48,935 nt of DNA from assembly GCA_016927865.1 (NCBI GenBank), contig JAFGLU010000032.1, positions 1-48,935 of the forward strand, read 5' to 3'. The notes under the pieces are model-generated. The model was not told where the DNA came from and did not search any database. It worked only from the letters and a program-made list of their open reading frames with translations. The position numbers were made by a program, and so were the translations under genes. The DNA comes from Anaerolineaceae bacterium. GTDB lineage: Bacteria; Chloroflexota; Anaerolineae; Anaerolineales; Anaerolineaceae. Of this stretch, positions 1 to 7,512 are shown in pieces. Position 1 is the stretch's first letter; the number at the start of each line of letters is the position of its first letter.

Positions 1-473
1 CCCAACTCGTAGAAGTCGGCGGCGTTGTTGCGCAGGTTTTGGGAATCAGCTTTGTTGACCACCAGGAAGATGGGTGGATAGGGCTTGCCATCTACCATGC
101 GCTGGCTGCGGCGCAGAATTTCGGCCACCTCGCGGTCGGCGGGGGTGACCCCGGCGATTGCATCGACCAGGAAGAGGACGGCGTCGGCTTCCTGAATAGC
201 AACTTTGGCCTGCAGGCGGATTTCGGCGATAAATTCAGCCGAGCCGATGGAGAGCGGGGTTTTGCCGCTGCCGCTGGCGGAGCTTGGGTCAATGCCGCCG
301 GTGTCGACAACGTCAAAGGAGATGCCGTTCCAATCGGCAGTGGAAAACAGCCGGTCGCGGGTGGTGCCGGGGGTTTCATCAACGATGGCCAGCGGTTCGC
401 CGACCAGACGGTTGAAAAATGTGCTTTTGCCGACGTTAGGCCGGCCAACTAATGCGACGATCAGGTTTGCCAT
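1..473 (-). CDS. der: GTPase Der (EngA), N-terminal part, cut by window edge
   Basis: Ribosome-assembly GTPase with two tandem G domains in the complete protein; only about the first 157 codons, most of the first G domain, are inside the window. Visible motifs: the P loop GRPNVGKST at residues 9-17, the switch region ETPGTTRDR, the G3 motif DTGG and the G4 motif NKAD near the edge. The family is recognised with high certainty. After DTGGID there is a short Ser/Gly-rich stretch (PSSASGSGKTP) before the usual helix; it looks like a loop variant. The start is the ATG at 471-473. No Shine-Dalgarno sequence precedes it; instead a TATAAA box lies 9 bases upstream, so the transcript may have almost no leader. 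Confidence 0.95.
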   Translation of the reverse strand, partial: MANLIVALVGRPNVGKSTFFNRLVGEPLAIVDETPGTTRDRLFSTADWNGISFDVVDTGGIDPSSASGSGKTPLSIGSAEFIAEIRLQAKVAIQEADAVLFLVDAIAGVTPADREVAEILRRSQRMVDGKPYPPIFLVVNKADSQNLRNNAADFYEL

Positions 474-482
474 AGGGAGTCA

Positions 483-491
483 TTTATACCA
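483..491 (-). promoter_or_regulatory. Extended -10 box before der
   Basis: Reading the minus strand, TGGTATAAA ends 9 bases before the der ATG. The TGG-TATAAA form fits an extended -10 element. No convincing -35 is seen at 16-18 bases. The implied start site lies within a few bases of the start codon. Confidence 0.4.
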
Positions 492-557
492 TGAAAAGGT
501 CTTGAATGACATAGCGGGATCGTGGGTGTGGAAAAGTATATCGGGATTATCCGTGGT

Positions 558-737
558 CGCGCGGGACTAAAGTCCCTTGCTCAGTTCGCGGAAACCCTGC
601 GGGTTCGGAAGTAGGGGCTTGCGTGTGCAAAGCCGGGGCTTCGGTTCCTGGCGCTGCCGACAATCTTTACATGCGCCTCTTTGCCCGCGCGGGACTAAAG
701 TCCCTTGCTCAGCTCACAGAAACCCTGGGGGTTCAGA
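558..737. repeat. Two direct copies of a palindromic intergenic repeat
   Basis: Copies begin at 558 and 686. The first 27 bases (558-584 and 686-712) are identical and contain the palindrome GGGACTAAAGTCCC followed by TTGCTCAG. Then comes a second small inverted repeat, AACCC(TGC or TGG)GGGTT, and both copies are followed at 649 and 749 by TGGCGCTGCC. The spacer 474-771 between der and cdaR holds nothing else that looks like a gene. Each copy could form two stem-loops. A shorter relative, AGTCCTTGCTCAG, occurs at 44666-44678. Confidence 0.8.
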
Positions 738-771
738 GGCAGCCCTGCTGGCGCTGCCACAGCGGCTAGGT

Positions 772-2055
772 TTACCGGGTGGGGGTGGGGCGGGGGGTGC
801 GGGTGGGTGTGGGAGAGGGCGTAGGCGTGCCCACTTCTTCCACGATCACTTCGATGGAGGAAGGCAGCACCGATTGAACTCTCAGTTCAGAGATAGCCAG
901 GTCAATACGCGGCACCAACTGATATGTCCCGGCGGTGACCCCACCCAGGTCGATGACCACGCGGATATCGCCGGCTACGAGGTTATCCAACAACGGCAAA
1001 GGACCGGAGAGGATCAGGTTGAGCGTTTCGGGGGATAGTTCTGCTGCCAAGCCTGGGGCAAGGTTGATCACTTCGATGGTCATATCGTTGAGGGCAATGC
1101 TGCCTTCGATGGCGGCAATGCCCACTACCACATTGACCGTCTGGTCGCCTACCACAGAGATACCTGCCGGCAGGTTGAGGTTCAGGCGCGTGTCAATATC
1201 ATCGCGCGCGCCGGTGAGGTCTACCGGGCTGGTTTCCACGTAACCAGGGAGGCTATCTACCAAAGAAGGGTCGTTGGCGAAGACAGTGACTGCGGCGGGC
1301 GAAACCGAGATGGTCGTGAGGCGATATCCGTCATCGACCAGGCCGGTGGTGACCACTTTGACCACCACGTTGCGGTAGCCGCCCATTTGAATGACAGGCT
1401 GGATGATGGTCACTTTGGACGGTTCGAGGGTTAATCCGTTGAGGACCAGGCCGTTGGCATCCACCGCCTGAATATCCAGCGAGCGGCTGATGGTATCGTT
1501 GGCCTTGGTCACATCTAACACCACCTGCAGCCCGGCGACTTGCTGCACCAGAGAGGCAGGCCCGCTCACCAGAGCTTCAGTGGTGTCTAGTGTCGGGTCG
1601 CCGGTTTTATAACCGATGGCGGGATCGCCACGACGGACCAGGCGCACTGGCATTTGCAAGCTTTGCAAACGCTCCATGGTCAGGTTGATCTTCGCGGGCG
1701 AGTAGGAAATGATCCGCACCGGCGAAGTGTTGATTTGCACCTGTACGGGTAGTTCATACTCGCCGGGTTCTAATCCTGACAGATCCACCACTGCGCGCAC
1801 CAGGCTACGTTCGTTGGTCAGCCGGTCCCAAATGGAGGTGGGAGCGCTGAGGCGCATACTGACAGTCGTCGAGCCCCCGGCGGTGAGAATGACGGAGGGA
1901 TCCTGGCCGATGAATTCAATTTCCACCTGGCGGGGGTATTGCCGCTCGGCGGTGGGGTCGGTGGAGGTGACGGCTGAGATCCATACCGTGACCGACAAGG
2001 CCAGGGCCAGCAGGAAGGTGGGGATGAGCTTGACGGTCTGTCGCAGGAGGTTCAT
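772..2055 (-). CDS. cdaR: CdaR-type YbbR-domain protein, partner of diadenylate cyclase
   Basis: 427 residues. An N-terminal membrane segment (about residues 10-28) is followed by roughly four YbbR-type repeats outside the membrane, and then a low-complexity tail rich in Thr, Pro and Arg ending PTPTR. In Firmicutes, CdaR binds CdaA and tunes c-di-AMP synthesis; here the assignment rests on the repeats and on the four-base ATGA overlap with the upstream cdaA gene. The Thr/Pro tail is unusual for CdaR and resembles wall-spanning or exposed linkers. Its codons make a very G-rich run on the plus strand (about 777-820). Confidence 0.85.
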   Translation of the reverse strand: MNLLRQTVKLIPTFLLALALSVTVWISAVTSTDPTAERQYPRQVEIEFIGQDPSVILTAGGSTTVSMRLSAPTSIWDRLTNERSLVRAVVDLSGLEPGEYELPVQVQINTSPVRIISYSPAKINLTMERLQSLQMPVRLVRRGDPAIGYKTGDPTLDTTEALVSGPASLVQQVAGLQVVLDVTKANDTISRSLDIQAVDANGLVLNGLTLEPSKVTIIQPVIQMGGYRNVVVKVVTTGLVDDGYRLTTISVSPAAVTVFANDPSLVDSLPGYVETSPVDLTGARDDIDTRLNLNLPAGISVVGDQTVNVVVGIAAIEGSIALNDMTIEVINLAPGLAAELSPETLNLILSGPLPLLDNLVAGDIRVVIDLGGVTAGTYQLVPRIDLAISELRVQSVLPSSIEVIVEEVGTPTPSPTPTRTPRPTPTR

Positions 2056-2927
2056 CCTGGGCCGTCCTTTCGGTCAGGCCGTTTGAAGAGAAAATCGAAC
2101 AGGCGGCCCAGGCCGTTGCTGGTTGGGGGAGATTGGAAGAAGGTGTTGAGGATGTTTTCCAGGCGGTCGGTGTCTAGCCGGCGAATCATGCGCCCACCGT
2201 GCGACACCGAGATCATCCCGGTTTCTTCTGAGACGACCACCGCCACAGCGTCGCTGGATTCAGAAGTGCCCAGGGCGGCGCGGTGGCGCAGACCCATCTG
2301 CCGGTCGGGGGTGCGGTTGAGGATGCCGCTGGCGGAAAGTGGCATGACGCAGGCAGCAGCGGCAATCTTATCTCCGGTGATGATGACGGCGCCGTCGTGC
2401 AGGGGGGTGTTTGGGTAGAAGATTTGCAGCAGCAGTTCGGGGGTGACTTTGGCATTCAGCCGAACGCCGGTGGTGATGTACTCTTCCAGGTTATTGCCGC
2501 GCTGCATAACGATCAAAGCGCCGTGCTCACGGTTGGACAGGCGCGAACAAGCCACCACCACGGCGTTAATGGTAGCTTCCATGCTGCCCGATTGGGCGCG
2601 CTGAAGGCCAAACGGATTGGAGCCCGCTCGGCCAATACGTTCCAGGCCGCGGCGGATTTCGGGCGCAAAGATGACCGGTATGGCCAGAAGCAGCGCCGGG
2701 AGGGTGGTGTTGATTAGCCAGGAGAAGGCGGGCAGATCGATGAGGCTGGTAAACAGGCTGATGAGGATGACCAGCAAGATGACACCGCGGAATAAAACGG
2801 TAGCCTGGGTGTCGCGGACCAGAACCAGCAGAATGAAGAAAACCACCGTAACCAGGGCCAGGTCAAGGAAACTGACCCAGGTGAGCCGTTGAAAGAGGAA
2901 GATCAATTCATTAAGCAGGTTGGTCAC
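2052..2927 (-). CDS. cdaA: Membrane diadenylate cyclase CdaA
   Basis: 291 residues. Makes c-di-AMP from two ATP. Three hydrophobic helices fill about residues 18-88, followed by a DisA_N domain. The signature residues are present: DGA at 178-180 (LHDGAVII) and RHR at 214-216 (GLRHRAALG), so the enzyme should be active. The start is GTG at 2925-2927; no in-frame ATG is available near it. It lies 24 bases after coaE and overlaps cdaR by four bases, so coaE-cdaA-cdaR is read as one operon. The cdaA-cdaR pairing is the standard arrangement; the coaE link is local. Confidence 0.95.
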   Translation of the reverse strand: MTNLLNELIFLFQRLTWVSFLDLALVTVVFFILLVLVRDTQATVLFRGVILLVILISLFTSLIDLPAFSWLINTTLPALLLAIPVIFAPEIRRGLERIGRAGSNPFGLQRAQSGSMEATINAVVVACSRLSNREHGALIVMQRGNNLEEYITTGVRLNAKVTPELLLQIFYPNTPLHDGAVIITGDKIAAAACVMPLSASGILNRTPDRQMGLRHRAALGTSESSDAVAVVVSEETGMISVSHGGRMIRRLDTDRLENILNTFFQSPPTSNGLGRLFDFLFKRPDRKDGPG

Positions 2928-2951
2928 GATAGTTGGTAAGCCCTACTCAAG

Positions 2952-4094
2952 CTAGATGGGCCGGAGGATGCGATCCTGGCGCAGCTGCTTGAAGAACAAA
3001 ACAGTGTTGGGTGTCATCGATTCTCGGGCTGCTTCCTGCCAGGCAGACACAGACAGAGAATCGGGGGCGCGCTTTTCATAGCCCATGCCCTTCCACAAGG
3101 CTTCGTTGGCCAGGGCGGTTGGGACGAAAACCAGAGAGGCTTCGCACTGCAAGTTGCGCGAAGCCTGTTCCATTTCTTCCATCATGGGGGGCAGGACCTG
3201 GTTGGCGGGGATTTCAGGGATGAGGAGAATATCGACGGTGCGGGAGACCAGGTTTTCTACCTGCCAGCCCAACACGCCGCCCAGGTTTTCGCCGACCTTG
3301 AGCAGAAGGAAGGCTTTCTCGCCAAAAGCGGCCATGATGTCATCATGGGCAAGCTTGGACGCAGCAGGGCGCACGCGGTTGATGAGCGCGGCAATGGCCT
3401 GCGAGTCCCGGGGCTTGCCGCGGATCACGCTGACCTCACCGAGGGAGATTTTTTGGGTGGCGACGGTTTTGGCGGGAGCGCTTTCTTCGGTGGCGATGCC
3501 GATTTTCTGATAAGCCGCGACGACCTGCTTCCAGGCGTCTTCAAAGCTGGTGTCGTTGCGGATGACCACGTTGGCGGCTTTGACTTTTAGATCTTGGGGC
3601 GGCTGAGAGGTGATGCGGGCCTTCGCATCGGCCTCGCTCATCTTGCGGTTGTGCAGCAGGCGGTTGTATTGGACAACAGGGGCGGAAGTGACCACCCACA
3701 CGCTGTCGCAGGATTTGTGCATGTTGGCTTCCAACAGCTTGATAGCCTCGACCACAATCACCTTTTGCGTGGAGTGTTTAATGAGCCAATCGACGCCTTG
3801 AAGTACGAAGGGATGGATGATGGATTCGAGCTGTTTGAGGGCCTCGGGGTTGCTGAAGACCAGGCGGGCCACCTTGCCGCGGTCAATCTCGCCCTCGGGG
3901 GTCACGATCCACTTGCCGAAGCTGTCGATGACCTTTTGGTAACCAGGAGCGCCTTTGGCAATGACCCGGTGAGTGAGCGAATCAGCATCAATGGTGTAGG
4001 CGCCCAAATGTTCCAACATGCGCCGCACAACACTCTTTCCGGTGCCGATGTTTCCTGTTAGTCCGATGACGTATTTTCCTGGCCAGCTGCTCAC
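2952..4094 (-). CDS. coaE: Dephospho-CoA kinase with C-terminal GNAT-like extension
   Basis: 380 residues, nearly twice the usual 200. Residues about 1-200 are a dephospho-CoA kinase, the last step of CoA synthesis: the P loop GLTGNIGTGKS is near the N terminus, with DADSLTHRVI and HPFV motifs following. Residues about 213-380 form a separate domain (from SLGEVSVIRGKPRDSQAIAA) ending in a segment with MGYEKR and VLFFKQLR, which resembles an acyl-CoA-binding GNAT fold; that reading is tentative. The start is chosen as GTG at 4092-4094, because AAGGAG lies five bases before it; the GTG six bases further upstream overlaps that ribosome binding site. Confidence 0.85.
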   Translation of the reverse strand: MSSWPGKYVIGLTGNIGTGKSVVRRMLEHLGAYTIDADSLTHRVIAKGAPGYQKVIDSFGKWIVTPEGEIDRGKVARLVFSNPEALKQLESIIHPFVLQGVDWLIKHSTQKVIVVEAIKLLEANMHKSCDSVWVVTSAPVVQYNRLLHNRKMSEADAKARITSQPPQDLKVKAANVVIRNDTSFEDAWKQVVAAYQKIGIATEESAPAKTVATQKISLGEVSVIRGKPRDSQAIAALINRVRPAASKLAHDDIMAAFGEKAFLLLKVGENLGGVLGWQVENLVSRTVDILLIPEIPANQVLPPMMEEMEQASRNLQCEASLVFVPTALANEALWKGMGYEKRAPDSLSVSAWQEAARESMTPNTVLFFKQLRQDRILRPI

Positions 4095-4225
4095 ACCCAC
4101 TCCTTTTTCCCTGGTTGCCCCTTTACAGGTTCGAGTATCTGCCCAGCCTATGGTTTACAAGATTGGTCACTGCTTGCTACCGGGTGGCACTCGATGGCTC
4201 CACCTACCATTTTATGCAGAATAGG

Positions 4226-4240
4226 CGGTTTTGTAAACCG
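4226..4240 (-). terminator. Weak dyad after the threonine-synthase operon
   Basis: CGGTTT-TGT-AAACCG, six paired bases with a three-base loop, placed eight bases past the stop codon of the upstream gene. There is no clear T run, so termination here is only possible. The rest of the spacer 4095-4247 must hold the coaE promoter, but no convincing box was found. Confidence 0.25.
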
Positions 4241-4247
4241 ATTGAGG

Positions 4248-5456
4248 TTAGTCTGGGAGCTGCTCGAGGTACTTTAAGCCGGTGCCGGTGTTGAGGAGCA
4301 GAACGCGCTCATCAGCCGATACCCATCCGCGCTGTTTCAGGATTTCCAGACCGGCCAGGGTGGCTGCGCCTTCGGGAGCCACGAACAAGCCTTCAACAGA
4401 GGCCAGTTCGAGTTGAGCAGCGGTGATAGCTTCTTCGCTGACGCCGACAGCCGTGCCATTACTTTCTTTGATGGTCTGCAGAATCAATTGATCGGCGAAG
4501 CTTTTGGGCACGCGCAGGCCCGAGGCGTGCGTCTTTGCGCCCACAAAGAAGTCACAGAAGGGCATATTGTTATCGACCGCTCGGACCACCGGTGCGCAGC
4601 CTTCAGCCTGAACAGCCACCATGCGGGGGTAGGATTTGGTTTCGAGCCAGCCCATAGCGGCCATCTCTTGAATGGCCTTCCAGATGCCCACCAGCCCGGT
4701 TCCACCGCCGGTGGGGTATAAAATTACGTCGGGCAGAGTCCAATTCATGGCCTCGGCGATCTCATAGCCCATAACTTTTTTGCCTTCAGCGCGGTAGGGC
4801 TCTTTGAAGGTGGAGACATCGAACCAGCCTTCGTTGCGGGCTTTTTCACCGGCCATACCGGCGGCTTCACTAATCAACCCTTGGATGAGGATGACGGTGG
4901 CGCCAGCGATGCGGCTCTCTTTGATATTGGCCACGGGGGTATCGCGAGGCATGAAGATGTATGACTGCATCCCGCCGCGACTAGCATAGGCAGCCATGGC
5001 GCCGCCGGCATTGCCCGCGGTGGGGATAACAACTTTGTCTACGCCTAATTCGTGTGCCCGGGAGATGGCAGCAGCCAGGCCGCGCGCTTTGAAACTTCCC
5101 GTAGGATTCAGGCTTTCGTCTTTAATCAGCAGGTTGGAAAAGCCTTTTTGAGCCCCAAGGCGCGGGAGATGGAGCAGGGGGGTGTCGCCTTCGCCCAGGG
5201 TGATAACATGTTCTGGGCTTTGTACGGGCAGCACAGCATGCCAGCGCCACATGCCGCCGTGTTGGTGGCTAATATAATCTCGATCTACCTCGGCGCGGGC
5301 TTTTTCGAGGTCATAATAGGCAACCAGGGGGGCCTGGCAGTCAGGACAATACGTTTGGATGCGTTGGGGGTCAAAAACAGTTTGGCAAGAAGAGCATTCC
5401 AGGTGAGTTAAATAGCTGAACTGTGACCCCGCGGCTTTCGTGTTTGGCGCAATCAT
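4248..5456 (-). CDS. thrC: Threonine synthase-like PLP enzyme with zinc ribbon
   Basis: 402 residues. Family reaction: O-phosphohomoserine to threonine and phosphate. A four-cysteine zinc ribbon is at the N terminus (C21, C24, C37, C40). The PLP-lysine motif is NPTGSFKARG (K123), with the phosphate-binding TAGNAGGAMA and the glycine loop PTGGGTGLVG. All key residues are intact. The start is the ATG at 5454-5456, which overlaps the stop of the upstream receiver gene by four bases (ATGA); a longer reading frame exists but runs through that gene. It is the last gene of the seven-gene signalling unit and a paralogue of the receiver-fused enzyme. Whether it serves bulk threonine synthesis or the signalling system is not known. 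Confidence 0.9.
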   Translation of the reverse strand: MIAPNTKAAGSQFSYLTHLECSSCQTVFDPQRIQTYCPDCQAPLVAYYDLEKARAEVDRDYISHQHGGMWRWHAVLPVQSPEHVITLGEGDTPLLHLPRLGAQKGFSNLLIKDESLNPTGSFKARGLAAAISRAHELGVDKVVIPTAGNAGGAMAAYASRGGMQSYIFMPRDTPVANIKESRIAGATVILIQGLISEAAGMAGEKARNEGWFDVSTFKEPYRAEGKKVMGYEIAEAMNWTLPDVILYPTGGGTGLVGIWKAIQEMAAMGWLETKSYPRMVAVQAEGCAPVVRAVDNNMPFCDFFVGAKTHASGLRVPKSFADQLILQTIKESNGTAVGVSEEAITAAQLELASVEGLFVAPEGAATLAGLEILKQRGWVSADERVLLLNTGTGLKYLEQLPD

Positions 5457-5845
5457 GCGTCGGTCTTTCCGCTGGTTTCGAGCAGCGCATCGACTCGGGC
5501 CCACAGTTCGCGAATGTTGATGGGCTTGGACATATACACGTCGCAACCGGCTTCCAGGGCTTTTTCAGCATCTCCTTTTAACGCATTGGCCGTGATGGCA
5601 ATGATCGGTACATATTGCAGATGCTCAAGGTCGCTTGCTCGCAAACGGCGGGCAATTTCGTATCCATCGATATCCGGCAGGTTGATGTCCAGAAGGATTA
5701 GATCTGGTTTGACCTCTGAAGCCAGGTCAATACCTTTCAGCCCGGTTTCGGCGGGAATAAAGTTGTGACCGATGGCTTCAATAGCCCGTTTGACAAGGGT
5801 CATGTTATCGGGATTGTCTTCAATATATAGGATCTTGGCTGCCAT
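5453..5845 (-). CDS. Stand-alone response-regulator receiver
   Basis: 130 residues, a receiver domain with no output domain. Phospho-acceptor D53 in LLDINLPDIDG, acidic pocket E9/D10, T85 and K107 (MSKPIN) are all present, so phosphorylation is expected. Single-domain receivers act as phosphate shuttles or by binding partners. It sits between two threonine-synthase-like genes: its ATG overlaps the stop of the upstream fusion gene by one base (TAATG) and its stop overlaps the downstream ATG by four bases. That tight coupling suggests the three proteins are made in fixed proportion. Confidence 0.95.
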   Translation of the reverse strand: MAAKILYIEDNPDNMTLVKRAIEAIGHNFIPAETGLKGIDLASEVKPDLILLDINLPDIDGYEIARRLRASDLEHLQYVPIIAITANALKGDAEKALEAGCDVYMSKPINIRELWARVDALLETSGKTDA

Positions 5846-7500
5846 TATTTCTTCTCCTCAGTCTTTCCCTTCTGTTCGATGACCTCCACGACTTGATTGA
5901 CAAAGGCGCGAACGGGCAAAGAACCCTTTTGATAAAGCCCTTCGATGTGGCCATTCAGGCGTTTCAAATCTGCTTCCGAGATATCCTTTGCGCTGACGAC
6001 GATCACTGGGATGTTCTGCGTACGGGCGTCCAGCTTGAGTTCTTCCACTACGCTAAAACCGTCCATTTCTGGCATGGTCAAATCGGTGATGATCAAGTCG
6101 GGCAAACGCTGGCGAGCCTGGGTGAGGCCTTCCCACCCATCCTGCGCGTGGAAGACCCGGTAGGACTTGCGAGCTTCCAGGAAGCGCCGTACCAGCAAAG
6201 CATCGTCCCCGTTATCGTCAATGAGCAAAACCGTGGTGGTCTTCTCATCCAGGTTTTCCAGGGCGGAGACAAGACCTTCGCGGGGCGCGTTGCTGGCTTG
6301 TTCAGATATGCTAATGTCCACTCGCCATTGGTCACCCAGGACATGCTTCTCCACAGGAAAGGTGTGACCGGTGCAGTTGATCATCACCAATTCGTCCGGG
6401 CGGATGACGCCTTCCTGGATCATCTTGCGTGTTCCGGCAAAGGCAACCGCGGCGGCCGGCTCAACGGCCATGCCTTCGGTTTTGGCCAGGCCCATCATGG
6501 CCTGGAAAGCCTCGCTGTCGGATACTGCTTCCATTGTACCACCAGCTTGCTGGAGGATGCGCCATAAATACGTGTAGGGTTTTCCGGGGTCGCCAGTGGA
6601 AAGGATGGCGATGCGGGTTTCAGGAACGACCGGCTCGGCGACATCTTTTCCGGCTTTGAAGGCTTTGACCATGGGGGCGCAGCCTTCAGCCTGGATGATG
6701 CCAATGTGAGGCAGGCGGTCAATGAGACCCATGTCGTACATTTCTTGAAAGCCGTGATGCACCCCCAGCGGCCCAAGGCCGCCGCTGACAGCCTGGATGT
6801 ACCAATCGGGTGCGCGCCATCCCAACTGCTCTACGATTTCGTAAGCGATGGTTTTCATGGACTCGCGGGCAGGAATGCTGCCGGCGCCACGATCCAAAGT
6901 CAATCCGCGCCGTTGGGCAAACTCGGCGGCAATTTGCTTGGTCTGGTCGTAGGTGCCGCTGACTTTGATGACCTCGGCGCCGTAGAGCGCGGATTCTCGC
7001 AGTTTTTCTTGCGGCACCAGCGAGGTCATGAAGACCCACAATTTGATCCCGGCGCGGGCACAGGCTGCGGCGTAGGCCACGGCGGCGTTGCCGGTGGAGG
7101 CGATGACGCATTCTTTGATGCCGTTCTCGACCATGGCGGCCACGGAGATGAAGGCCTGGCGATCTTTGAAGGAACTGGTTGGGCCGTAGCGCTCGTCTTT
7201 GACGTATAGTTGTTCATGCTGGTAGACGGCGGAGAGGCGCGTGGTGCGCTCCAGGGGCGTCCAGCCCACGTTGCCAAACTTGAGCTCTTTGGGTTCGGCC
7301 ACCGGCAGCAAGTCGTGGTAGCGCCAGATGTTGAGCGGGCGGCCGGGCAGCCCGCGGAATAGCTCGCGCTTGAAGGCGGCATAGTCGTAAACAGGTTCAA
7401 CCCAGCCGCATTTGCACTGGTCGCACGAGTTCGGCACGGCAGGCCGGTATTCCTGCTCGTGTCCGCATTCTTTGCATTTTACATACAATGGTTTGGCCAT
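5845..7500 (-). CDS. Threonine synthase-like PLP enzyme fused to a receiver domain
   Basis: 551 residues. Residues 1-395 are a threonine-synthase-like PLP enzyme with zinc-ribbon cysteines (C9, C12, C26, C29, with C31 nearby), the PLP-lysine motif SSFKDRQ (K112), STGNAAVAYA and SGGLGPLG. After a short linker (about 396-420), residues 421-545 are a complete receiver domain: D428/D429 pocket, phospho-acceptor D473 in ITDLTMPEMDG, S503 and K525. The reading frame is continuous and both domains keep their catalytic residues, so this is a real fusion rather than a gene-prediction error. It follows the histidine kinase by 12 bases. The inference is that kinase signalling controls the enzyme directly by phosphorylation of D473. 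The true substrate is unproven. Confidence 0.9.
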   Translation of the reverse strand: MAKPLYVKCKECGHEQEYRPAVPNSCDQCKCGWVEPVYDYAAFKRELFRGLPGRPLNIWRYHDLLPVAEPKELKFGNVGWTPLERTTRLSAVYQHEQLYVKDERYGPTSSFKDRQAFISVAAMVENGIKECVIASTGNAAVAYAAACARAGIKLWVFMTSLVPQEKLRESALYGAEVIKVSGTYDQTKQIAAEFAQRRGLTLDRGAGSIPARESMKTIAYEIVEQLGWRAPDWYIQAVSGGLGPLGVHHGFQEMYDMGLIDRLPHIGIIQAEGCAPMVKAFKAGKDVAEPVVPETRIAILSTGDPGKPYTYLWRILQQAGGTMEAVSDSEAFQAMMGLAKTEGMAVEPAAAVAFAGTRKMIQEGVIRPDELVMINCTGHTFPVEKHVLGDQWRVDISISEQASNAPREGLVSALENLDEKTTTVLLIDDNGDDALLVRRFLEARKSYRVFHAQDGWEGLTQARQRLPDLIITDLTMPEMDGFSVVEELKLDARTQNIPVIVVSAKDISEADLKRLNGHIEGLYQKGSLPVRAFVNQVVEVIEQKGKTEEKK

Positions 7501-7512
7501 AAACTCCTCGAG

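Noticed and set aside
558-737. CRISPR array
   Set aside because: There are only two repeat copies with a spacing of 128 bases and no cas genes.
4120-4200. tRNA-like stretch with GGTTCGAGT
   Set aside because: The T-arm-like hairpin is present, but no acceptor stem, anticodon arm or D arm can be built around it.
5457-5546. N-terminal extension of the last threonine-synthase-like protein
   Set aside because: The extra 30 codons run through the receiver gene in another frame; the ATGA overlap at 5453-5456 is the normal coupled start.
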